This document shows, one piece after another, positions 25,717-35,698 of a DNA stretch of 64,000 nucleotides. How positions within the stretch are numbered: the stretch's first letter is position 1; each line of letters starts with the position of its first letter. Origin of the DNA: Bacillus sp. CH30_1T (GTDB taxonomy: Bacteria; Bacillota; Bacilli; Bacillales; Bacillaceae_B); NCBI RefSeq assembly GCF_008364765.1, contig NZ_VTUY01000011.1, positions 1 through 64,000 of the forward strand, written 5' to 3'. Under the pieces are notes generated by a model, which was not told where the DNA came from, did not search any database, and saw only the letters and a program-made list of their open reading frames with translations. The position numbers and the translations under genes were made by a program.

Positions 25717-27033
25717 ATGAACGCAGTTGTTATAGCGGTTCTTGTCATGCTTGTACTAAGCTTGGTACGAGTGAATGTTGTATTCGCCCTGATCACTGGT
25801 GCGTTAGTCGGAGGATTGACTGGTGGGCTGGGATTAAACGAGACGATATCCATATTTACTGAAGGAATCAGCGGCGGGGCAAGTATCGCCTTGAGTTATG
25901 CATTACTGGGTGGATTCGCGGTGGCGATTTCCTACACGGGAATCCCGAATCTGCTTGTTGACTGGGTACTTAAAGTAGTTGGGAAAAAAGGCGATTCTAG
26001 AAAAACAGCCCTTTCGAAAGCACTTATTGTTTTATCTATTTTATTTATGGCCTGTTTTTCACAAAATGTGATTCCGATTCATATTGCCTTTATTCCTATT
26101 TTGATTCCACCTTTACTGAAGGTGATGACAGAGTTGCGTATTGACAGACGATTAATCGCATCCGTGATTACGTTTGGTTTAACCGCTCCCTATATTCTTT
26201 TGCCAGTAGGATTCGGCTTGCAGTTTCATGAAATCATTGCTCAAAACATGGGCTCAAGCGGTATGGGAATTGCATTGGGTGATATTCCGAAAGCAATGCT
26301 AATCCCAGTAGGTGGCATGGTGATCGGGTTACTTATCGCCGTATTTGTGAGCTATCGTAAACCAAGGGAATACATTGAGCGAGAAGAAGTGATTGCAGAA
26401 GAAAAGGTCGTGTACAATAAAAGAGCGATGATTTTCGCTCTCGTTTCCATCGTAGTCGCTCTATATGTTCAGCTTCAGCTGGAATCAATGATATTCGGTG
26501 CATTAGCTGGTATTGCCGTTCTATACATCACAGGATCGGTTAAATGGAAAGAGGCTGACGGGTTACTGAATGAAGGAATGAAAATGATGGCATTCATAGG
26601 CTTTGTGATGATCACTGCATCAGGCTTTGCTGAAGTGGTTAAGGCCACTGGAGATGTCGAAACATTGGTTGAAGCGACTGCTGACGTAATCGGCGGAAAC
26701 CAGGCATTAGCTGCTCTGATCATGTTGATCGTCGGACTTCTGGTGACAATGGGCATCGGATCTTCATTCGCTACGATTCCGATCATCGCAGCCATCTTCG
26801 TACCGCTTGCCATGGAACTTGGATTCAGTCCCCTCGCAACGATTGCGATTGTCGGGACCTCTGGGGCACTTGGTGACGCAGGTTCGCCGGCATCGGACAG
26901 TACGCTAGGACCGACAGCCGGATTAAATGCGGATGGACAGCATAACCACATTTGGGACACGTGTGTACCAACATTCTTACACTACAATATTCCGCTGATA
27001 CTCTTCGGCTGGGTTGCAGCCATTATTCTATAA
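25717..27033 (+). CDS. yuiF: Na+/H+ antiporter-family (NhaC-like) transporter YuiF
   Basis: A membrane protein of about 438 residues with 10-12 helices. The first part (GALVGGLTGGLGLNETISIF) matches the N-terminal module of this family and the C-terminal half matches NhaC-type carriers, with the conserved GTSGALGDAGSPASDSTLGP loop. Members move Na+ with H+ or with amino acids; the B. subtilis relative's substrate is not settled. The ATG at 25717 after GAGGAGGAAGG is preferred over 25699. Confidence 0.8.
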   Translation: MNAVVIAVLVMLVLSLVRVNVVFALITGALVGGLTGGLGLNETISIFTEGISGGASIALSYALLGGFAVAISYTGIPNLLVDWVLKVVGKKGDSRKTALSKALIVLSILFMACFSQNVIPIHIAFIPILIPPLLKVMTELRIDRRLIASVITFGLTAPYILLPVGFGLQFHEIIAQNMGSSGMGIALGDIPKAMLIPVGGMVIGLLIAVFVSYRKPREYIEREEVIAEEKVVYNKRAMIFALVSIVVALYVQLQLESMIFGALAGIAVLYITGSVKWKEADGLLNEGMKMMAFIGFVMITASGFAEVVKATGDVETLVEATADVIGGNQALAALIMLIVGLLVTMGIGSSFATIPIIAAIFVPLAMELGFSPLATIAIVGTSGALGDAGSPASDSTLGPTAGLNADGQHNHIWDTCVPTFLHYNIPLILFGWVAAIIL

Positions 27034-27062
27034 AAAGCAAGGGACAAGTGCCCTTGAAATAA

Positions 27063-27101
27063 TGAGGACAGCAGTGTCTCCTATGACACTGCTGTTCTTT
27101 C
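27063..27101 (+). terminator. Terminator after yuiF
   Basis: GGACAGCAGTGTC pairs with GACACTGCTGTTC around TCCTAT, followed by TTTC. Confidence 0.7.
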
Positions 27102-27140
27102 GTTATGGTAACAAGGATGGAATGTTCCAAAGCCCATACA

Positions 27141-27527
27141 CTACATCCACCGGACAATCACAATCAAATGACAGCAATCCACCTGACCAAGCTTCTCATC
27201 GAAGACTAAACGCACACCATCAGGGTTAAATGAGACGACAGGCTGTACTTTTGTGTCGATGGTTTGAAGTAGTTTATGTACTTCAGGGAGGTTCGATTGC
27301 TGTGCAGCACTCATAAACTTCTTTGAATAATCTTTAGAGTTGTTAATTCGTTGCAGCACCTTTTGGGCATCATCCATCAAGCTTAACGTTTTACCTGCTG
27401 AAGACATAAACGTGTTGCTATCAACAGGAGGATAATTGCGATTATATGAAAAAACAGGTTGTGACCTTGAATAAATAGGCGGGTAGGGGCGTTGAACAGG
27501 CGGGTAAAAAGGATGGTACCGATACAT
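27141..27527 (-). CDS. yuzC: Tyr/Pro-rich small protein, YuzC-like, probably spore-associated
   Basis: A 128-residue protein with an N-terminal Tyr/Pro/Arg-rich segment (MYRYHPFYPPVQRPYPPIYS). It is followed by a helical part (MDDAQKVLQRINNSKDYSKKFMSAAQQSN) and a beta-rich end with a CC pair. The composition is typical of spore coat or crust proteins. I assign it tentatively to the YuzC family from memory. AAGGGG lies seven bases before the ATG. Confidence 0.5.
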   Translation of the reverse strand: MYRYHPFYPPVQRPYPPIYSRSQPVFSYNRNYPPVDSNTFMSSAGKTLSLMDDAQKVLQRINNSKDYSKKFMSAAQQSNLPEVHKLLQTIDTKVQPVVSFNPDGVRLVFDEKLGQVDCCHLIVIVRWM

Positions 27528-27703
27528 AACATAACCCCTTTCTTAGGAATGCTCTAAGAAAATGTATGAAAAGGAAGAGGGAATTATTCATGAAATAAAA
27601 AGGGAGATGGGGAGAGCGGGTAAGCCCTTTAGGGAAAATAAAGGATTTTCGCAACCTCTCTCGAAAAGATAGTATAGAAGAATATTATGATGAGGTGATG
27701 AAC

Positions 27704-28087
27704 ATGAATATGGAAAATACATTAATCAGTACATTAGGGATTGAGTTTGTGGAACTTGGGAAAGGGAAAGTAATTGCGACGATGCCGGTGAACGAAAACA
27801 CCAGGCAGCCATTCGGATTCCTTCATGGAGGAGCATCAGTGGCACTTGCAGAAACGGTTGCGAGTGTCGGGGCGGTGCAGTTAATTGATCTGGATAAGGA
27901 GATTTGCTTCGGTTTGGAGATCAATGCCAATCATATTAAAGCAAAGCGTGAAGGCCTTGTTACTGCCACAGGAACGGTGATGCACCAAGGGAGAACCACA
28001 ATGGTTTGGGAGATTAAGATCACAGATGAGGAAGATCAATTGATCTGTGTTTCAAGGTGTACGATGGCAGTTGTGCCAAAACGCTAA
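27704..28087 (+). CDS. yuxO: Hotdog-fold thioesterase YuxO (PaaI-like)
   Basis: A 127-residue hotdog-fold acyl-CoA thioesterase. The motif PFGFLHGGASVALAETVAS carries the HGG loop and catalytic glutamate of the PaaI/MenI type. Related enzymes hydrolyse 1,4-dihydroxy-2-naphthoyl-CoA in menaquinone synthesis or phenylacetyl-type CoAs. In B. subtilis yuxO lies beside mrpG, as it does here with one small gene between. The ATG at 27704 is six bases after GAGGTG. Confidence 0.85.
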   Translation: MNMENTLISTLGIEFVELGKGKVIATMPVNENTRQPFGFLHGGASVALAETVASVGAVQLIDLDKEICFGLEINANHIKAKREGLVTATGTVMHQGRTTMVWEIKITDEEDQLICVSRCTMAVVPKR

Positions 28088-28171
28088 ATGGAAATCTTAC
28101 ATATCCGAATGTTTAAAAAGTGAATAAATGGGAAATCAATAACTAACCATTAGATTAGGAGGCTTTATTTA

Positions 28172-28540
28172 ATGAGTTGGACAAAAAATGATTATCCTGA
28201 TTCACTGAAGAACCTGCCTGCGGATGTTCGGAACAAAGCCATTGAGATTGCAAATGCTCTTCTCGATGAAGGGTATGAAGAGGGACGGGCGATTGCGATT
28301 GCCACTGATCGGGCTCATAAGTCCGAAGAAGGAAATGCTTCGGATAAAACCGAATATCATGTCAGTCCACATGACGACGGCTGGCAGTTAAAGAAAGCAG
28401 ATGGACAACGTGCCATCCTGGTAGAAGAGACAAAGGATAAGCTGTTGTCAAAGGCGAAGGACTATGTGACGGATCATTCCGGCACGCTTGTTGTACACAA
28501 ACAGGATGGAAGCGTGGAAAATCATTTGTATCAACAATAA
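28172..28540 (+). CDS. ChaB-like plus DUF2188 small protein
   Basis: A 122-residue soluble protein with two parts. Residues 5-50 resemble the ChaB-type module (YPDSLKNLPADVRNKAIEIANALLDEG). Residues 62-120 match DUF2188 (YHVSPHDDGWQLKKADGQRA, then GTLVVHKQDGSVENH). Both are found in stress-related small proteins of unknown function. It has its own promoter gap and the ribosome binding site TTAGGAGG. Confidence 0.75.
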   Translation: MSWTKNDYPDSLKNLPADVRNKAIEIANALLDEGYEEGRAIAIATDRAHKSEEGNASDKTEYHVSPHDDGWQLKKADGQRAILVEETKDKLLSKAKDYVTDHSGTLVVHKQDGSVENHLYQQ

Positions 28541-28541
28541 G

Positions 28542-28589
28542 AAAAAGGCTTGATCACCCGAGGAAATCCTCGTATGGTCAAGCCTTTTT
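28542..28589. terminator. Terminator between DUF2188 gene and mrp operon
   Basis: AAAAAGGCTTGA-CA pairs with TGG-TCAAGCCTTTTT. It has homopolymer runs on both sides and can end both the DUF2188 gene and the convergent mrp operon. Confidence 0.85.
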
Positions 28590-28598
28590 GTATGTTTC

Positions 28599-28961
28599 TT
28601 ATTGGCTGTTTTGACGATCGTATTCTTTTTTATTCTTCAGATCATCCCGAACACTTTTATCCCAGAGCTTAACCCCGGAATTATAGGCAGCTCTTGAGAT
28701 GAGGTGTCCAGCAACTGGTGCCGTTACAAAGATGAAGACGATGGTCAGAATCAGTCTTGAATTAAAGTGTCCATGCTCCAAATAAAAGTAAAGGAATGTT
28801 GCCAAAAGAATCGACATCACGCCCAGTGTCGCACTTTTAGAAGCCGCATGATTTCTCGTATATACATCCGGGAGTCTCAGCAAACCAAAGGCAGTGACCA
28901 GGCTGAGAAACCCTCCTACTACTAAGAAAAACCCGATGAAAAATCTAATGATCTCGCTCAC
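28599..28961 (-). CDS. mrpG: Mrp Na+/H+ antiporter subunit G
   Basis: A 120-residue membrane protein with three helices; it is the last gene of the operon. The conserved GLLRLPDVYTRNHAASKSATLGV block identifies MrpG/MnhG. The GTG start at 28961 overlaps the end of mrpF by 17 bases, indicating coupled translation. MrpG is required for assembly and activity of the Mrp complex, which exchanges cytoplasmic Na+ for external H+ in the membrane. Confidence 0.95.
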   Translation of the reverse strand: MSEIIRFFIGFFLVVGGFLSLVTAFGLLRLPDVYTRNHAASKSATLGVMSILLATFLYFYLEHGHFNSRLILTIVFIFVTAPVAGHLISRAAYNSGVKLWDKSVRDDLKNKKEYDRQNSQ

Positions 28962-29229
28962 GTTCGATGATCTCCCCTTTCTCTAAGAACTTTGAAAAGG
29001 CAACGGTTCCTAAGAAAGCTAGAATCCCAAGAAGGAGAATAACTTCTAAGAAGGCGTAAGTATCGAGCATCATGGATACGAGGGCGATGATGGCAATCAG
29101 ATTGATACCGATTGCATCCAAGGCTACCACACGGTCGGGGGTGGTTGGCCCTTTCACAACCCTGTATACAAGTCCCAGCATGGATAGGGAGACGCATAGC
29201 AGTGTGATTTGGAAAATCGTGTGTAACAT
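28945..29229 (-). CDS. mrpF: Mrp antiporter subunit F
   Basis: A 94-residue membrane protein with three helices. GPTTPDRVVALDAIGIN is the family signature. The gene overlaps mrpG by 17 bases and abuts mrpE by one base. MrpF in B. subtilis is also linked to sodium-coupled cholate efflux, a role that cannot be judged here. Confidence 0.95.
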   Translation of the reverse strand: MLHTIFQITLLCVSLSMLGLVYRVVKGPTTPDRVVALDAIGINLIAIIALVSMMLDTYAFLEVILLLGILAFLGTVAFSKFLEKGEIIERERDH

Positions 29230-29705
29230 TAGCGACTCACCTCCATAATGGCTTTTTCAAAGGAATTTTTAATCTCATCAATGGCTTGATCCACATCAGG
29301 GATATCGATGGCATGGACATAAAGGATCTTATTATCATACGATACATCCATCACGAGTGTCCCGGGTGTTAAGGTAATGAGATTAGCTAATAAGGTAATC
29401 TCCCAATCTGTTTTTAAGTCTGTCGGTAAAGCAAAGATTCCCGGTTGAAAATCGAGCTTCGGTCTCAGGATCGTTTTTAAGACCGAGATGTTAGCAAGGA
29501 TCAGTTCTTTTAAAAACAGGAAGAATAAATTGATCACGGCAGCCACGCGTAATAAATAAAATCGTGAGTTGAAAAATCTTCTGAATGCAAAAATCACAAG
29601 CAATCCTAGCAAATAGCCAATAATAAATGACTGAGAAGTAAAGGATACCGAAAGAAACATCCAGACAAAGGCCAGGAAAAAGTTTAATAAAATTTGAAAT
29701 GCCAT
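29229..29705 (-). CDS. mrpE: Mrp antiporter subunit E
   Basis: A 158-residue protein with two or three N-terminal helices and a cytoplasmic C-terminal half containing NLITLTPGTLVMDVSYDNKILYVHAID, the MrpE signature. It ends one base into mrpF. MrpE is a structural subunit needed for full antiport activity. Confidence 0.95.
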   Translation of the reverse strand: MAFQILLNFFLAFVWMFLSVSFTSQSFIIGYLLGLLVIFAFRRFFNSRFYLLRVAAVINLFFLFLKELILANISVLKTILRPKLDFQPGIFALPTDLKTDWEITLLANLITLTPGTLVMDVSYDNKILYVHAIDIPDVDQAIDEIKNSFEKAIMEVSR

Positions 29706-29711
29706 TCTACA

Positions 29712-31193
29712 TTACTCCTTTAACACTGCGTCTATATAGAGATTCGGATTCACCAGTACTTCTGCTGCTTGTGAGAATAAAGGACGGACCGCCTCGGCAC
29801 CAAAGCCGTAACATACGGCTAACACGACGAGTATTGCGGAAGTCATCCATAAATAACGAGCATGACCTTTTGAAACTCCGTTGTATTCTTTCGGAGTTCC
29901 CCATATACCGTTCAGGAATATTTTGATAACAGAATACAGTACCATTAGACTTGATGCCAGAATGACACCAGCGCCTACATAGGCTTCAGCAGCAAAGCTT
30001 CCTCTTAGAATTAATAGTTTCCCTATAAACCCACTCAAAGGAGGGATACCTGCCAAGGAGAAGGTTGCCACGAGGAACGTCCAGCCGAGCCACGGGTACT
30101 CTTTAATGAGACCGCCCATTTTCTTGAGGTTGGTTGTGCCGGTTATGGCAATCATCACTCCAACCAGGAGGAATAGGGCCGCTTTAATAATCATGTCATG
30201 AACGAGATAGTAAATCGCCCCTTCTAATGCTTCAGGGTTCATGGTTGACACCCCGAACAAGATCACACCAACTGCAATGATGATGTTGTAGATGATGATC
30301 TTCTTAACATCCCAATACGCGATGGCCCCGATACAGCCAAGGACGATTGTCAGGATGGCTAACATACTCAGGATTTCATGTGTGTACCCGATGTCATGAT
30401 AGAAGAATAACGTGTACGTTCGTAAAATCGAATAGATTCCCACTTTCGTGAGCAAGGCACCGAATAAAGCAAGTACGGGTGTTGGTGGTGCGTAATACGA
30501 GCCTGGTAACCAAAAGTAAAGAGGGAAGATCGCCCCCTTAAGTCCAAAGACTAAGAGAAACATGATAGCGATCGCTGTAAGTATCCCCGGCTGATTCACC
30601 TCAGCAATCTTTCTCGAAATATCTGCCATATTCAATGTCCCTACCACGGAATACAAGTACGCCACGGCAATGACGAATAGAGCAGAGGAGATGACATTCA
30701 CGAGAATGTATTTTATTCCCTCACGCAATTGAGCCTTCGTCCCGCCTAGAACGAGCAGAACATATGAACTCATCAGCATCACTTCGAAAAAGACGAAGAG
30801 GTTAAAGATATCCCCGGTTGTAAATGCCCCGTTCACTCCCACCAATAGGAACTGAACAACAGGGTAGTAGTAGAATCGTTCTCTGTCTGCCCCTATCGAC
30901 TTAAAGGAATACAGTAAAACGACAAGTGTGATGATGCTTGTCGTCGTCACCAGTAAAGCAGAGAGCATATCAGAAACAAGTGTAATCCCAAAAGGGGCCA
31001 CCCAGCTTCCTAAGTTAATCGTTTGTATTCCATCATTGTAGATGGTGTTAATGAGTACAAGGGATGCTGCAATGGTAGCCAGAGTCGAAATGGCTGAAAT
31101 TCCACGTTGTACTTTCACATATTTGCTGACAAACATTAAGATAATCGCCGTAAATAACGGGATTAATATAGGTAGTATTAATAAGTTAGTCAT
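29712..31193 (-). CDS. mrpD: Mrp antiporter subunit D
   Basis: A 493-residue membrane protein homologous to the proton-translocating NuoM/NuoN subunits of complex I. Conserved elements include [35 protein letters not shown] with the key lysine, and the [19 protein letters not shown] block. It forms one of the two putative ion channels of the complex. It overlaps mrpC by eight bases. Confidence 0.95.
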   Translation of the reverse strand: MTNLLILPILIPLFTAIILMFVSKYVKVQRGISAISTLATIAASLVLINTIYNDGIQTINLGSWVAPFGITLVSDMLSALLVTTTSIITLVVLLYSFKSIGADRERFYYYPVVQFLLVGVNGAFTTGDIFNLFVFFEVMLMSSYVLLVLGGTKAQLREGIKYILVNVISSALFVIAVAYLYSVVGTLNMADISRKIAEVNQPGILTAIAIMFLLVFGLKGAIFPLYFWLPGSYYAPPTPVLALFGALLTKVGIYSILRTYTLFFYHDIGYTHEILSMLAILTIVLGCIGAIAYWDVKKIIIYNIIIAVGVILFGVSTMNPEALEGAIYYLVHDMIIKAALFLLVGVMIAITGTTNLKKMGGLIKEYPWLGWTFLVATFSLAGIPPLSGFIGKLLILRGSFAAEAYVGAGVILASSLMVLYSVIKIFLNGIWGTPKEYNGVSKGHARYLWMTSAILVVLAVCYGFGAEAVRPLFSQAAEVLVNPNLYIDAVLKE

Positions 31194-31527
31194 TTCCTTC
31201 GTTTCCTCTCATTTGATCCATATTATCCGTTCCAAGCTCTTGATATGCCCGATAAGCAAGAACAAGGAAGAAAGCTGTCACTCCAAAGCTGATAACAATC
31301 GCTGTTAAAATCAATGCTTGTGGTAACGGATCGACATAAGATTTTGCGTGTTCTCCAAGAAGAGGTGCAGCTCCTCCTTTTAGACCACTAATGGAAAGAA
31401 GTAAAAGATGCGCGCCGTGACTCAACAATGCTGTTCCAATAATGATTCGGAGCAAGCTTTTGGATAACATTAAGTAAACGGCGATCGTAATAAGGATTCC
31501 GACAACAATGGCCATTAATATTTCCAT
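31186..31527 (-). CDS. mrpC: Mrp antiporter subunit C
   Basis: A 113-residue protein with three helices, homologous to NuoK of complex [22 protein letters not shown] is the conserved region. It starts where mrpB ends, sharing one base. Confidence 0.95.
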   Translation of the reverse strand: MEILMAIVVGILITIAVYLMLSKSLLRIIIGTALLSHGAHLLLLSISGLKGGAAPLLGEHAKSYVDPLPQALILTAIVISFGVTAFFLVLAYRAYQELGTDNMDQMRGNEGND

Positions 31528-31955
31528 TATTCGCTCACCCCAATCGTTTGAATAATGGTCATCGTGACACCGATCACAACCAGATACACTCCCGTATCAA
31601 ATAAGACGGCTGTATGCAGGGATGTCTTCCCTAACAGCGGAAGATGGAAATAATCGTACGCATGAGTCAGGAAAGGCACATCAAACAGAAGTGCCCCCGC
31701 AGAAGTCGCTACTGCCAGGAGTAAACCGATAGCAGTAATGATTTTATAATCCACCGGCAGGATATTAACTACCGTTTTGATATCATACGCCAACAACAGT
31801 AGTACAAGCGCAGCCGAAGTCATCAAGCCTCCAATAAAGCCTCCTCCCGGGGTATAGTGCCCTGCGAAGAAAAGTCTCAGAGAAAACAGGATAATGATGA
31901 ATGCGACAACGTTCGTTACGGTTTGTAAGATGACGTCATTCGTTTTTGTTTTCAT
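31527..31955 (-). CDS. mrpB: Mrp antiporter subunit B
   Basis: A 142-residue protein with four helices. [22 protein letters not shown] is the MrpB signature, and the C-terminal segment [20 protein letters not shown] is typical. Its ATG overlaps the TGA stop of mrpA (ATGA arrangement), so translation is probably coupled. Confidence 0.95.
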   Translation of the reverse strand: MKTKTNDVILQTVTNVVAFIIILFSLRLFFAGHYTPGGGFIGGLMTSAALVLLLLAYDIKTVVNILPVDYKIITAIGLLLAVATSAGALLFDVPFLTHAYDYFHLPLLGKTSLHTAVLFDTGVYLVVIGVTMTIIQTIGVSE

Positions 31956-34357
31956 CCTTCTTTCCCCCTTGTCAAACGCAATTTAATCATGGAGAAAATA
32001 CCAAGTGCGGCTATCGCCAACACACAAATTTCAAATAATGTATCAAATCCACGGAAGTCAACGAGTATGACGTTTACCATGTTCTTACCGCCGGCTTCTT
32101 CATACACATTCTCGATGTAATAGCTTGAAATCGAATCGAAAAGTTTTGTGCTGTATGCAGAAATTGCAAATAAGGTAACGACTAGACCCACACCTATCGC
32201 AATCAATGCATTTCCAAGCTTAAATCTCATTCGTTCTTCATGCCTGCTTAATGGAGGCAGGTGATAGAAGCAGAGTAAGAATAGAGCAACAGACACCGTC
32301 TCAATCACAAGCTGCGTCAGAGCCAAGTCTGGAGCACGGAATAATACGAAGAATAGAGAAACCGTATATCCGGCAGCTCCCAACGAAATGATGGATGTTA
32401 ATCGAGACTTTGCAAACAAGATGGTAACCGAGCTGATAACAAGTAAAAGCGCTATAGCCACCTCATAGACTCCGATCGGAGCCAATTCCTCCGTATTGAT
32501 CGCAAATGCTCCTTTGAACCACATACTAAACAACAGTACGGCAATTAAGAAGGAGAAGATATATACGAGATACGAACGGATAAAGCCTGTCATATAACCC
32601 TTCGTAAAGCTATATGCTCCTCGTTCGCTACCGATTAATCCGCCATCATAAAATGAATTCAACGTGAAACGTTCCGGTATCCAAGTGTATATCTTTCTCC
32701 ATCTTGGAAGTAAGAGATATAACAGAATTCCAAATAGGATGACTCCAAATGTCATAAACAGTTCAGGAGTGAAGCCATGCCAGAATGAAATATGAGTTTT
32801 GACTGCATGTCCTTCCTGAATGAGGCTAGGAGTAATGGAAGCTACTGCCGGAGCGATGATTCGTTCTGAAAGGATATTTGGAAAGAAACCAAAAATAATC
32901 ACAAGTGAAGCCAGGATAATTGGAGAAATCAGCATTCCAAGTGGAGCTTCATGTGGTTTCTTTTCGAGTTTCTCCGGTTGATGCTTACCAGTAAAGGTTT
33001 TAAACACAAGAATCATGCTGTAAATAAACGTGAACACACTACCGACCCAGGCAAGGATCGGGAAAATCATACCTACTGTATCCAGGTTGAATATATCCAT
33101 TTCAAGGACCCTTACCATTCCTGTAAAGAACATTTCTTTACTAAGGAAGCCATTAAATGGAGGAAGTCCTGCCATGGAGAAGGCTCCGATGATCGCAATG
33201 GTGAAGGTGATCGGCATGAAATTCATCAACCCGCCAAGCTTACGGATATCCCTGGTGCCTGTTTCATGATCAATAATTCCGACAACCATGAACAAGCTTC
33301 CTTTGAAGGTGGCGTGATTAATCAAATGGAAAACGGCAGCAAGGGTAGCAACCATATAAATATTTTCATCTAATTGACTGTAGTGAAGAGCAGCTGCGCC
33401 GACTCCCAATAAAGACATGATTAGACCAAGTTGACTTACGGTTGAAAATGCCAGTATTCCTTTGAGGTCTGTTTGTTTCACTGCATTAAAGGAACCCCAG
33501 AATAGTGTAAAGATACCGAATCCGCCAACAAGCCACAACCATACACTTGATTCAGCGAATACAGGACTCAAGCGGGCAACAAGATAAATACCGGCTTTAA
33601 CCATTGTGGCAGAATGCAGGTACGCACTGACCGGTGTCGGTGCCTCCATGGCATCCGGTAACCAAATGTGGAACGGGAATTGAGCGGACTTCGTGAAAGC
33701 CCCCAACAGGACCAGAAGTAATGCTGGAAGGAAAAGTGCTTCTGTCATTAACTGATCGGATTGCATGACTAATTCCCTGATGCTGAAGGTCCCGCTCATC
33801 AGATAGAGAAGTAAGAATCCCCCAAGCATGCTCAGTCCACCAAAGACGGTAATGAGCATGGATTTCTGGGCTCCGTATCTTGACCGCTCACGGTGATACC
33901 AGTAGCCAATCAATAAGAATGAGGAAATGGATGTGAATTCCCAGAACATATAAAGAACGATCAAGTTATCCGATAGGACAACTCCCAACATCGCCCCCAT
34001 GAACATCATTAAATATACATAAAAATTATGTAGTTGTTCTTTCTTCTTATCTAAGTAATAAATCGAGTACAGGACAACCAGTGAACCGATTCCTGTGATA
34101 AGCAGGGCGAACAGTAATCCCAGTCCGTCAACGTAGGCGATGAAGTTGATCCCGAAGGACGGCATCCACTCCAAGGTTTCCTTGACGGTATCTCCATTCT
34201 TAGTGATGGAGATGAATTGGAAAAAGTAAGTGAATAAAGCGACTGGAAGCAGTAATACGAACCAACCAGTATGTACATTCCGAAATGCCTTATAAAGAAA
34301 TGGAATGAGTATGGCAAATAAAAAAGGCGATACAATAGCCCAATGTAACAAAGTCAT
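31952..34357 (-). CDS. mrpA: Mrp antiporter subunit A
   Basis: An 801-residue protein and the first gene of the operon. The N-terminal 500 residues are NuoL-like, with the transporter core WEFTSISSFLLIGYWYH, PTPVSAYLHSATMVKAGIYL and HATFKGSLFMVVG. The C-terminal part fuses NuoJ-like and MbhD/E-like helices (RAPDLALTQLVIETVSVALFL; NVILVDFRGFDTLFEI). The length is normal for MrpA. Mrp is a main Na+ extrusion and pH homeostasis system in Bacillus and supports growth in salt and alkali. AGGGGGG lies six bases before the ATG. Confidence 0.95.
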   Translation of the reverse strand: MTLLHWAIVSPFLFAILIPFLYKAFRNVHTGWFVLLLPVALFTYFFQFISITKNGDTVKETLEWMPSFGINFIAYVDGLGLLFALLITGIGSLVVLYSIYYLDKKKEQLHNFYVYLMMFMGAMLGVVLSDNLIVLYMFWEFTSISSFLLIGYWYHRERSRYGAQKSMLITVFGGLSMLGGFLLLYLMSGTFSIRELVMQSDQLMTEALFLPALLLVLLGAFTKSAQFPFHIWLPDAMEAPTPVSAYLHSATMVKAGIYLVARLSPVFAESSVWLWLVGGFGIFTLFWGSFNAVKQTDLKGILAFSTVSQLGLIMSLLGVGAAALHYSQLDENIYMVATLAAVFHLINHATFKGSLFMVVGIIDHETGTRDIRKLGGLMNFMPITFTIAIIGAFSMAGLPPFNGFLSKEMFFTGMVRVLEMDIFNLDTVGMIFPILAWVGSVFTFIYSMILVFKTFTGKHQPEKLEKKPHEAPLGMLISPIILASLVIIFGFFPNILSERIIAPAVASITPSLIQEGHAVKTHISFWHGFTPELFMTFGVILFGILLYLLLPRWRKIYTWIPERFTLNSFYDGGLIGSERGAYSFTKGYMTGFIRSYLVYIFSFLIAVLLFSMWFKGAFAINTEELAPIGVYEVAIALLLVISSVTILFAKSRLTSIISLGAAGYTVSLFFVLFRAPDLALTQLVIETVSVALFLLCFYHLPPLSRHEERMRFKLGNALIAIGVGLVVTLFAISAYSTKLFDSISSYYIENVYEEAGGKNMVNVILVDFRGFDTLFEICVLAIAALGIFSMIKLRLTRGKEG

Positions 34358-34662
34358 ATAAAACCCCCCTCATGTAAAATACATTTATTCTAAAGCATGG
34401 TCTAATGTCTTTTCTGTTTTTTAAACATGCATCTTCTTTCAAAAACCTCGACCGAAGCTGAACCTCAAAGAGCATTATAACGTAAAAAATAGATGCTTGC
34501 ATTACTCAGGATTCCATTCGTATCAGATTGTTCATGAAGTATTAAATATGTAGATAGACGGAAAATACCATCGGAATTTTGTTGGTTTTTTTCAGGCAAT
34601 TGAACCGATTACAGAATAGTTTCGGTCAAATTGGAGAATCCTATCCATAAGGTGGTGAAGTT
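34358..34662. other. Divergent intergenic region upstream of mrpA
   Basis: A TATAAT box oriented toward mrpA lies at 34474-34479, about 117 bases before the start, but no good -35 hexamer is seen at the right spacing. No gene or operator is evident elsewhere. Confidence 0.35.
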
Positions 34663-34920
34663 ATGAAAAAGAAAACTGTAGCGGTTACGACCATATTCTT
34701 TACTTTTTTTGGCTTTGCGTGGTTAATTGAATCACAAGATCGGTTTAATAGAGGAATGATTGAAATGGAAGACCCGACCAGTATGAACACCAGGCCAGTT
34801 CAATATGGTGAAATGGAAGAAGTGGAAGAAGAAATACCGAAAGATCCCATACGACAAAGACAACCATTTGGATCGAGAGAATATATCCGTGTCGTGCCAC
34901 ATTCCAATCCTCAGCAATAA
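34663..34920 (+). CDS. Small membrane-anchored protein of unknown function
   Basis: An 85-residue protein. An N-terminal helix (TVAVTTIFFTFFGFAWLI, about residues 5-22) is followed by an acidic segment (MEEVEEEIPKDP) and a basic end. The single helix and charged tail suggest a bitopic membrane protein. I do not recognise a family. AAGGTGGTGAAGTT gives a good ribosome binding site, and the gene stands alone between mrpA and yufK. Confidence 0.55.
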   Translation: MKKKTVAVTTIFFTFFGFAWLIESQDRFNRGMIEMEDPTSMNTRPVQYGEMEEVEEEIPKDPIRQRQPFGSREYIRVVPHSNPQQ

Positions 34921-35085
34921 ATGACTGTCCTTTCTGTATTCATAGAAGGGCCGGTCTTGTTGTGCTTTCCGTGAAACAAGTGATAGGCATATAGTCATTG
35001 TTCCTTCTGTTTCTATACCCTTTTCAAGATACTCATAAACGATTATGATGAGAGTGGTCAAAGAATCGTTATGGGAGAGTTATTA

Positions 35086-35661
35086 GTGAAAAATACATAC
35101 TTAACAAGTTATTTGCCTCTTTTCTCTATATTATTATTTAGCCTTACATTTTCCGTTTATGGTGTGGAAGTATTCGTAGACATCTTTAAGAAAATTGGTG
35201 TCTATCCCGGAATGAGGGAATTTTTATCGGATATGCAATTAAAGCTCGCAATTTTGATACTATTAATGGTTGCTTTTTTTATGGTGTTTGCTGCCTTGAA
35301 GCTGATAGCGGAGACGATCAATGGTATTTCGATGTTGTTTTTCTCCATGGATTCAGATGGGAAGTTGTATAATCACGTTCGAACAGGATCGATGATTTAT
35401 TTTATCGGTGGCCTTGTATCTGTACTGAGCCTGAAATCCTTCCTGGGTTTGTTGATTATCTTTGCGTTGAGCTCGGTCGTGTATTTTGTTTATTTTGTTT
35501 ATAAAATAAGTCCGTCCCTCTCGAAAATGGGGATCTTCGGAGTCGTAGGTTTACAGGTGTTTTCATGGTCATCCTTATTTTTAACGATATTCTTTGTGTG
35601 TTTGAAATTATACAATGGCGTGATGGCGAGTTTGCCGGTTATGTCGAAGGTGAAGTTATAG
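35086..35661 (+). CDS. yufK: YufK family membrane protein (DUF5366)
   Basis: A 191-residue membrane protein with five or six helices. The central segment (LKLIAETINGISMLFFSMDSDG) and overall pattern match YufK, which lies near the mrp locus in B. subtilis too. Function unknown. The GTG at 35086 follows GGGAGAG by about seven bases; the ATG at 35071 has no ribosome binding site. Confidence 0.7.
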   Translation: MKNTYLTSYLPLFSILLFSLTFSVYGVEVFVDIFKKIGVYPGMREFLSDMQLKLAILILLMVAFFMVFAALKLIAETINGISMLFFSMDSDGKLYNHVRTGSMIYFIGGLVSVLSLKSFLGLLIIFALSSVVYFVYFVYKISPSLSKMGIFGVVGLQVFSWSSLFLTIFFVCLKLYNGVMASLPVMSKVKL

Positions 35662-35698
35662 ATCAAGAGTCTGCAGAACTTACTGCAGACTCTTGATC
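35661..35698. terminator. Perfect 16-bp hairpin over both convergent stop codons
   Basis: GATCAAGAGTCTGCAG pairs perfectly with CTGCAGACTCTTGATC around AACTTA. The stops of yufK and the PBP gene lie at its two ends. No T-run follows on either strand, so it may act as an RNA 3'-end protector or a rho-assisted stop rather than a classical terminator. Confidence 0.55.
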
